Source: Globodera rostochiensis (lineage: Eukaryota > Nematoda > Chromadorea > Rhabditida > Heteroderidae). Taken from it: 64,000 nucleotides of DNA. This document shows positions 57,271 through 64,000 of the stretch, piece after piece. The stretch is taken from NCBI GenBank assembly GCA_018350325.1, contig JAEVLN010000006.1, positions 1,325,193 to 1,389,192 on the forward strand. Reading direction: 5' to 3'. Each line of letters starts with the position of its first letter. Positions within the stretch are counted from its first letter, which is position 1. A model generated the notes under the pieces. It saw only the letters and a list, made by a program, of their open reading frames with translations, did not search any database and was not told the DNA's origin. A program made the translations under genes and the position numbers.

Positions 57271-60031
57271 ATGGACTTGTACGCGTCCAACTCTCTGATT
57301 CAGGAGGCGCAGACCGATTTTGCGCTGAATTTGCTGCGCGAGGTGTCCAATGACGGACGTTCGTGCATTGTGTCGCCTTTTTCGGTTTTTTTATTTTTAA
57401 ATTTTGAAAGTTTAATTTAATCTTTCACAATTCCGCCGTTTTCGGTTGCTATCGCTCTTTCGATGGTTTATGTGGGCGCCAAGGATAAGACGAGCCAAGA
57501 AATGGGGCAATTGCTGGCAAAAGGTGGGGGGTTTTCAGGCAAATGGAATTTTGTCAATTTTTAAACATTCTTTTAAAGGTGCGCCCGAGTCCAAGGTGCA
57601 CGAATACTTTGCCGAGTTGCTCAAAGCGATTCCGAAGGATTCGGCCAATTACGCTTTGGAGGTGGCCAACAAGGTGTACGTGAAGGACGGCGGGTTCACT
57701 GTGGCCGAGGCGTTCAAAACAATGATCAAAAGCCACTACGGTGGCCAATTCGAGGCGATCGACTTTGAGCAGGGCGTGGAGAGCGCAAAGGTAAATGAAG
57801 GACAGAAATGGGACTTATTTAAGCTGGGGGCTTTAATATATTTTTTGACAAATAAAAATGATTTAAGATTCGACAATTTTGTTTCTCGTCCTTTTCATAA
57901 AGCTCTTTTTTTATTCGCGCAAAAAACACAATATTTCTGTTTCAGAAAATCAACAAATTTGTGGAGAAGGCAACCCATGACAAGATTCATGATCTGATCC
58001 AACCGCAAATGTTGGATGATTGGACGCGGTATAAAAAAAAGTTTGGAATAGCCAATTTTGACTTATTTAATTTACTCTCAGTCTAGTTGATCAACGCTGT
58101 CTACTTCAAAGGCAATTGGGCGGACAAGTTCGACGCGTACAGCACCCAGAAGAAGACTTTCCACATTGACGAGAACAACGAGAAGGAGGTGAACATTTTT
58201 GGGAAGGATTTCAAATTTTATTATTCATTTTTAAATTGTTTTCTTCTTATTTTTAGCTGGACATGATGCACAAATATGCCGAGTTCATCTATTTCGAGGA
58301 CGACCGTGTGCGGCGTAACAAAATTTGTTATTTTTTTTTCAAAAGAAGAAAACGCTTTTCTAAACTACAGCTCCAACTTCTGGGCATGCCCTACAAAGGT
58401 GATGAAGTGTTCATGTTTGTGCTTTTGCCGAAGGAGCGCTTTGGACTGGAAAAAATGTTGGCCAAATTGGACGGGAAATCGTTGCTGGAGCTGGTCAGAA
58501 AACGCAGTAAACAGCAAGTGGAGGTGCCAAACGCTTTTATTACAATATATTTTCAGTACATACCTTGTTCATCTCTTTTTTTTGTAGGTGGAGTTGCCCA
58601 AGTTCAAGCTGGAGTCCACGCATGACCTGAACGGACCTTTGGCCAAGTTGGGCATGCCGACCGCTTTCAGTGACTCCGCCAATTTCGCGGGCATTACCAC
58701 GGAGAGCCCGATAAAGATCGACAAAGTGTTTCAGAAGGCGTTCATTGAAGTACGGTACAATTCATTAATACAGTATGCGCTTGGGAGTGGGGGACATTTC
58801 GGTGCTGACGTTTCGGCGCTGCCGCTTTGGCGCCGGAGACGATACCTAAGCCACTCTGAGCTTAGGCTTAGGCCTAAACTTAAGCTCTACGGCTGCTGGG
58901 CACGTGTGACCATCAAATTGCAGAACAATTAAATGCAACAAATTAAACACAAATCTTTTGACACTTTTATGAATAAGTTAGGAAATTGATTCTAAAATTT
59001 GAAAGTACTTTTTGTTTGTCAGAAAGCTTTTGCTGTTTGTTTGGACAACATTTTTGCCGCCTACAAACTCTAACTTTTCCCTCCTAAAAGTTCAGCACAA
59101 ATAGAATAGGTAATCAATTTTACACAGCACCTTTAGCACTTTTGCCTAATACTTTTGCGAAAAAAAACAATGAATATGCCGTCTGCTAAATACTAGAATT
59201 GGACAAACGGAGCAGGACGTTTGGGCTCCGCCGTTTGGGCCCCAGGGACCTTTGAAGGGCCATAACTCTTCTTGGAACCAACCAAACTAAATAAATTGGG
59301 TACTAATCGAAAGCTCTATATGTTTAGAAGCTAATATCTAGCATGAACTAAACGATTATTTAAACCTTTAAAAGTTATTGTTTGAAAAGAGCGAAAACCT
59401 AAGGTTTGTGGTAATTTTCGATTATAACTTTTTTGAAAAGGATTTAATCACCTTGTTGATTTGAATACAAAATCTACACAACAAAAGCTTTCGATTGATA
59501 CCAAATTTGTTTCGTTTGGATAGTTCCAAGAAGAGTTATGGCCCATCAAAGGTCCCTGGGGCCCAAACGGCAGGGCCCAAACGACCCACACTCTGGACAA
59601 ACCCGGGTTATCCGGGACCGGTATCCGGGTGTTTTTGGAAATTTTTGGGGTAAAATTATCCGGCTCTTGGATCAAGCTCAGCCAAATTATCCGGTATCCG
59701 GACGGATATCCGGGTGTTTTTGAGCTATCCGGTATCCGGGGGACCCGGATAATATTCGGTTTTGTCCAACCCTACTAAATATGTACCAATGAACCGCCAT
59801 CTTCCCCTCATTAGGTGCCCGTTTCCGGCTTAACTGCTTTTCACTTAGATCAACGAACATGGTGCTGAAGCTGCCGGTGCTAGCGCCGTTATTGTGTTTG
59901 TGCAAAAAAGTTCTATGGGTTCTCTGGAACCAATTCCCACGCCCATCTTCGTCGCTGATCGTCCATTCGTCGGATTTATCGTTAACCGCGATGCCAGCGT
60001 CCTCCTCTTTGGGGCGATTTTCCGAGGATAA
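57271..60031 (+). CDS. Serpin (serine protease inhibitor), nine exons
   Basis: Exons 57271-57384, 57445-57523, 57579-57790, 57946-58028, 58087-58188, 58257-58307, 58371-58523, 58588-58749 and 59849-60031 give about 379 residues, the normal serpin length. There is no signal peptide (MDLYASNSLIQEAQTDFALN), so it is likely intracellular or unconventionally released. Serpin hallmarks are VSPFS/VAIALSMVYVGA, LINAVYFKGNWADKF, MPYKGDEVFMFVLLPKE, VELPKFKLEST, and the ending PIFVADRPFVGFIVNRD then LLFGAIFRG-stop. The last exon carries the reactive loop: the hinge EHGAEAAGASA fits inhibitory serpins, with P1 probably Gln or Lys in VFVQKSSM. Two junctions are abnormal: no AG acceptor before 57445, and one base missing at the 58028/58087 join. 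All other introns are regular. Confidence 0.87.
57385..57444 (+). other. 60-bp insert between serpin exons 1 and 2 without an AG acceptor
   Basis: Serpin sequence VSPFS|VAIALS is interrupted by exactly 60 bp that begins GTTTTTTTA but ends CCGTTTTCG. The word TTTTCGGTT occurs at both borders. Sliding the borders along this repeat never yields AG at the 3' end. Read through, the insert keeps frame but holds one TAA. Confidence 0.65.
58840..58900. repeat. Short TTAGGC block in the serpin's last intron
   Basis: CTAAGCCACTCTGAGCTTAGGCTTAGGCCTAA contains TTAGGC units in both orientations and shares CTAAGCCACTCT with the palindrome at 61744-62210. Confidence 0.6.
59229..59571. mobile_element. Fold-back MITE in the serpin's last intron
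   Basis: GCCGTTTGGGCCCCAGGGACC at the left is inverted at the right (GGTCCCTGGGGCCCAAACGGC), and the arms continue with GGGCCATAACTCTTCTTGGAA opposite TTCCAAGAAGAGTTATGGCCC. Total about 343 bp, no coding capacity. Confidence 0.8.
59585..59774. mobile_element. hAT-like element, ATCCGG family, in the serpin's last intron
   Basis: The right end GGTTTTGTCCAACCCTA is the inverse of TAGGGTTGGACA at 24658. The left end TGGACAAACCCGGG is partly eroded. The interior repeats ATCCGGTATCCGG and ACCGGTATCCGGGTG. Confidence 0.6.
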
Positions 60032-60049
60032 TCGATTCGATTTGATTCT

Positions 60050-60355
60050 TCTGATCAAATTATCGTTTAACACTCAGCCGTTATTTATTCCCATTAGAAA
60101 TCTGTAGAACATTTATTGCAACAATCGGTTTTATGAATAAATATTTGCTAATAGTATTTTATGTTTTTCCCCTATTTACTCCCGAGACTTGGTTCCCGAA
60201 TAACCTTGACCCCGACTTCCACCAATTATCGTTTAACACTCAGCCGTTATTTATTCCCATTAGAAATCTGTATATTCCAACAATCGGCTTTTTGAGTAAA
60301 TATTTTCTAATAATACTTTATGTTTTTTCCCTATTACCCCGAGACTTGGTGTTTC
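60050..60355. repeat. Tandem duplication of the serpin 3' flank
   Basis: A block starting TTATCGTTTAACACTCAGCC and running through CAATCGG, AATAAATATT and CCCGAGACTTGGT occurs at about 60058 and about 60228 with moderate divergence. Together with the second loop exon downstream, it shows that the serpin 3' end was duplicated. Confidence 0.75.
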
Positions 60356-60445
60356 GCAATTCACTTCAGCAATTCTTTGGCATTATGTTTGTCTAAATGC
60401 CCCTGATTAGCACAATAATTTATAAACTTCATGCACCACACTTGG

Positions 60446-60616
60446 ATCAGCAAGCAGGGCACCAAAGCCACTGCTGCTACCGGCATTCGACTTGTGCCGT
60501 TAATTGTGCTATTTCTCCCGGTGCCAGTCCCCCACTTCGTCGCTGATTGCATTCTTTGGATTTATTGTTAACCGCGATGCCAACACACACTTTTTGGAGC
60601 GATTTTCCGTGGATGA
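60446..60616 (+). pseudogene. Decayed second serpin reactive-loop exon
   Basis: The segment aligns throughout with the true last serpin exon (59849-60031) and ends in the equivalent codons (ATTTTCCGTGGATGA versus ATTTTCCGAGGATAA). It encodes ISKQGTKATAATGIRLV, a textbook inhibitory hinge (Gly-Thr then small residues), and a different reactive loop, VPLIVLFLPVPVP, before HFVAD. Its acceptor has changed from CTTAG to CTTGG. A 2-bp deletion after GTCGCTGAT brings TAA into frame, and a third base is missing further on. It is therefore probably not used now, but it looks like a former alternative loop exon. Confidence 0.78.
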
Positions 60617-61740
60617 ATGATTTAATCCGAATTAAATTATCTCTTTTTTTCTTTTAATTCAATAATTGGAACACGAAACAAAAGAAAATAAACGGATGAT
60701 GCATTAAATTCTCGTTTCGGAAATTTTCATTAAAAAAATCCCGAGTCGAGATCCGGCTCAGCCCATCCCGGGTTGGGATCCGGCTCGGCCCATCTTGGGT
60801 CGGGATCCGGCTTGACCCTCCCCCGGACATTTTCTAAAAAACTCTAAATAAAGTTGCACAATAGGATTTTGTCTTGGAAGTCCTTTGCGATTGGACAATT
60901 CTTAAAAAAGTTATGGCCTTAACACTTGATAAAATTTAAAAATGCCGATTTTTGGGGGGTTTTGCGGTCATTACTTTTTTGAGAAGTGTCCAATTGCAAA
61001 GCTTTACTTAATGTTTGCTTCAACTCTTCAAATTAAGAATTTCTGAATGGTATATATTTTGTTCGTGATTAAAATTTTTTAAAAACCCTGATCGATGAGT
61101 CATGGACATCGCGGTCGGCTTCATCTTACTGGGGAAGAAGAGAGGTTTGGCCGTTGCCGATAAACACCATCGTGAACAAATTCCTATATGGAATTTATAT
61201 TTATTTTTACCCCCTATTCATATATAATACGCCGAATAGGCCTAAGAAAAGTCGATGAAGCAAAAAATGACGGTTTTTCAAATAAACTATTTTAATAAAA
61301 GGATTTTTTGTAATCACATTTAAAAAAAATTTCGATTTACGACGTTTTTTTCCTTTCGATTTCCGATTTTTCGACATTGTTTTGCACCAACAAAAAATGG
61401 TTAAAGCCCACTAAAAATGCTACAAAAAAGCACTTGAACAATTTGTCTCACAATGCTTCTTAATTAAGTTATAATGCGTTACAAAATATTTTGTCAAAAA
61501 TGATATGCACACCACTGTATTTAACGACACGAGTCCATTAATTTAGTGTTCTTTGTCCCACACCGTTTTTTGCTAAATTAGTCATCGGCGGTGGGGGGTG
61601 GTGGTGGGCTCGTTGTTGGGAATGGCAGTCTAATGAAACGCATTTTACGACTTGTTATTGTAAAATGCGATAAATTCTCATTAAAAAGCCCCCCTCCCCC
61701 CCTCCTCATCATTTTTTTATCATTCATTCTCATGAGTCTA
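60617..61740. other. Gene-free interval
   Basis: At about 60740-60830, two to three copies of a 36-bp unit with GGGATCCGGCTCGGCCCATC. At about 60885-61010, facing words ATTGGACAATTCTTAAAAAAG and CTTTTTTGAGAAGTGTCCAAT form a small fold-back. The rest is AT-rich, with no exon chain. Confidence 0.5.
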
Positions 61741-61743
61741 GGC

Positions 61744-62210
61744 GAACTGCTCACTGGAGAATTGCTCTCCAACAATTTTCGGAGAATTGCTCTCGGAGAA
61801 TTGCTCACCTTTGAGAAAAAATAAAAATGGCAAAATTCATCCCAGAATTTTCCATTACCTTTTCTTTCATCACCACGCTAGCCATAAACTAGGAAAGAGT
61901 GGCTTAGGCTTAATTCGCCCCGAGCCAGGGTGGCTTAGGCCTAAGCCTAAGCCTAACGAACCGCAAGTCTCTAACTTTTTCCCTATTTGCGGTTCGTTAG
62001 GCTTAGGCCTAAGCCACCCTGGCTCGGGGCGCGTTAGGCTTAGGCCTAAGCCACTCTTTCCTGTTTATGGCCAGCGTGGTGATGAAAAAAAAGGTAAATG
62101 GAAAAATTCTGGGATGAATTTTGCCATATTTTTTCTCACGGTGAGCAATTCTCAGGTTGGTGAGCAATTCTCCGAAAATTGTTGGAGAGCAATTCTCCAG
62201 TGAGCAGTTC
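61744..62210. mobile_element. 467-bp palindromic element with TTAGGC-rich core
   Basis: Outer arms GAACTGCTCACTGGAGAATT and AATTCTCCAGTGAGCAGTTC are inverted. Pairing continues through GCTCTCCAACAATTTTCGGA, GGCAAAATTCATCCCAGAAT, TTTCATCACCACGCT.GCCAT and GAGCCAGGGTGGCTTAGGCC to a loop of about 20 bases near 61970. The inner arms are made of TTAGGC/GCCTAA units in alternating orientation, the nematode telomeric hexamer. Indels between arms show it is not an assembly fold-back of a single strand. No coding capacity. Confidence 0.88.
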
Positions 62211-62802
62211 TCCGTCCACCCATTCTCATCTTTATACTGTCCTTTTGCTTCTTTAAATTCCGAAAGAAAATCATCACGTCAACTTCTCTCAATTATTTTA
62301 GTCATACTGTAGAGGACAATTTTTAATGAATTCTCAAAATATATGAAATTTTTGGGGGTCTTTGAACTTTGTAATAACTTTTTGTTCTCAGGAAAACTTC
62401 AAATATAACGCTACACAATTTTAATAATCTTGAGGATTTTTGCTCTATATAAATGAGTAAAGAATCAACTCAGCTATTTTGAATTTTAATTGGGAGCCCT
62501 TTTTGTTTTAGATAATTATTAAACCAATTCTAACAAATTCATGTTTTTACTTGGTTAACCAAAGCATTTTTAGAGGTGCGCATCGGCGAGAGAAGCTCAT
62601 AAATATGTATCATTTATCCCGAACAATTTTTTGATTTAGCATTTGGAATGACTTTATTACGCCAATAACGAATAGTTGACATTTTTTAAATTTGACTTTG
62701 TGTGCAAGTACACAAACCTTCAGAAAAGTACCGTTTTTAGGCGCCTATTTTCGAGATTTTTAGTGCTTAAAAACGCGGGCTCTATCAGCCAACAAAAAAG
62801 AA

Positions 62803-63877
62803 ATGTTGCGCAGTCCAGTGCCATTGTTAGTTTTGTTTGCCATTGTTGTTCACATCGGCCGTTCTCTTCCGTATGCCAAGGACGGCTCGCTGTCGTCGAT
62901 GACCGTAAACCCGCCCAAAGCATTGCCAAATGAGACGACCTTTTCCCCCGAGGAGATCCCAGTAAGTGTTTCTTTCCTGTCCCTGCTTCAATTTGACCCC
63001 CTCCCCCTCGGTCATTTTGGACATCCGATTTGCTTTTGTCAGTCAGTCAGGGGCATCAAATTGCTTTTGACTAGAGAAAGAACCGATCGAGATTCTCGAT
63101 CGAACGATCGCAAAAAATTTGGCTTGACCGCGAGATTCTAGATCGAACAAATTTCTTCGAGATACGAGATTTTTTGAAATTCGAGTTTTCAAGATTCTCG
63201 ATGGTAATTTCGATCGGTCCTCAAGTCCTTTTTCTACTTCTGACCCCGACCCAACCCAGTCCGGCCTTCCCCTCCCCAAAGGAACTGACCGATAATTCTA
63301 TGCCAAACTACACAAAAAGTATAATTGAATTGAATTCAGGGGCCAACTAACTTTGTGCCCAATGACATCTTCGCCTGGACAAAATGTGGGCAAGTTTTGC
63401 AACTTTTAAACAAAAATTCCCTGAAGAATGGCGGGAACCGAATCGAATATTTTTTGAAACCCACGAAGTTGGGACATGAATGTTCGATTTTCACCCAACA
63501 AAAGCTCTTCACATTCCAATTTTAAATCCAGTATTTAAAAACAAATTAAGTTGTGCTAATGACAGCTCGATTTGGACCATCATCGGAGCAACGGCTTTTC
63601 TGTTCTTTTCATTGTTGGGGGCACTGTGTGTTGAATCGAACGAGAAACCGGGGCTAAATTATGGATATGCGGCACTTATGCTTTTTGGATATGTTGGCAT
63701 TTTTGCCTTGATTGGCGTTGTGGACGGCATTTTTGCTCTGTTTGGCGTTGTGATCAGACAGTAAGTGTTGTTGTTGTGGGGGCATAATTTCAAGATGCAA
63801 AAACTGACGCCCATTTTCAATTGGGCCTCAATTTGTTTGGCAGGGGCACGTGTCAAGAACGGATCCGGACAGTTTGA
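62803..63877 (+). CDS. Small protein with signal peptide and membrane segments, four exons
   Basis: My model, exons 62803-62961, 63340-63467, 63551-63760 and 63844-63877, gives 176 residues in phase. Exon 1 has a signal peptide (MLRSPVPLLVLFAIVVHIGRSLP) and the strong donor GTAAGT. Exon 2 encodes GPTNFVPNDIFAWTKCGQVL. Exon 3 has two hydrophobic helices (WTIIGATAFLFFSLLGALCV and ALMLFGYVGIFALIGVVDGI) and ends at a perfect GTAAGT donor. Exon 4 is tiny (TCQERIRTV-stop). The exon 2 donor (GTTGGG) is weak; if it is not used, exon 2 runs to a stop at 63523 and a secreted protein of about 115 residues results. I do not recognise the family. The 3' end is near the window edge and may extend beyond. 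Confidence 0.5.
63070..63222. repeat. GATCGAGATTCTCGATC palindromic repeat in an intron
   Basis: CCGATCGAGATTCTCGATCG near the left and TTCTCGATGGTAATTTCGATCGGTCC near the right are inverted. Similar blocks with the GATCGGTCC end occur at about 30.05 and 39.75 kb. Confidence 0.6.
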
Positions 63878-64000
63878 CGCTGTTCGTTTTGGCGCACTCA
63901 GTTATAACTTAGTTATTAGGAAAAGCAAATCAAATCGATATTATCCAGAAGATCTCAGTTAAGATGGACATTTTGTTCAAGCGAAGGCTAAGCGCATCGG

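Overview
This window is eukaryotic, AT-rich and intron-rich DNA, most likely from a nematode. Genes are split into many short exons with GT..AG introns and T-rich acceptors. TTAGGC, the nematode telomere repeat, occurs in interstitial blocks near 58.85 kb and 61.9-62.05 kb, and one gene belongs to the DUF1647 glycosyltransferase-like family that I associate with nematodes. The mix of multicopy F-box-like genes, small secreted proteins, a secreted UDP-glycosyltransferase, a serpin and a trypsin-like protease would suit a parasitic nematode, perhaps a tylenchid plant parasite. That last step is inference. All gene models were assembled by eye from splice signals and phase, without transcripts.

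Layout. 1-17.6 kb: four tandem units of about 4.2-5.6 kb, each with one five-exon F-box-like gene; units 1 and 2 are nearly identical, and unit 3 carries an extra partial copy. 17.6-19.6 kb: noncoding. 19.6-24.0 kb: an intact 11-exon UDP-glycosyltransferase with a signal peptide and no C-terminal membrane anchor. 24.0-30.8 kb: two arrays of one 36-bp minisatellite family around a small cysteine-rich secreted protein gene (minus strand), then a 1.08-kb hAT-like nonautonomous element. 30.8-35.9 kb: an eight-exon gene for an unrecognised helical protein, with a 2.3-kb intron and a 1.4-kb intron full of fold-back elements. 36-40 kb: gene-poor, with a gag-like fragment, a tRNA-like hairpin and a USP7-like MATH fragment. 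40.07-48.74 kb: a duplicated 1.04-kb segment, each copy followed by an almost pure C/T tract of 1.17 and 5.4 kb. 49.1-50.4 kb: a DUF1647-type gene (minus) whose 3' end is lost next to that tract. 51.8-55.8 kb: a trypsin-like protease gene (minus). 57.3-60.0 kb: a serpin gene, followed by a decayed second reactive-loop exon. 61.7-62.2 kb: a 467-bp palindrome with TTAGGC repeats. 62.8-63.9 kb: a small membrane/secreted protein gene.

The most striking noncoding signal is a set of short elements with hAT-type ends (TAGRG/CAGGG-like). Three have perfect, and two near-perfect, 8-bp target-site duplications, and several are filled with family-specific short repeats. They sit mainly in introns and intergenic DNA, and one appears to supply a splice donor to the protease gene. 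I found no complete, clearly new multigene system. The best leads are this element set, the C/T megatract, the decayed alternative serpin loop exon and the secreted glycosyltransferase.
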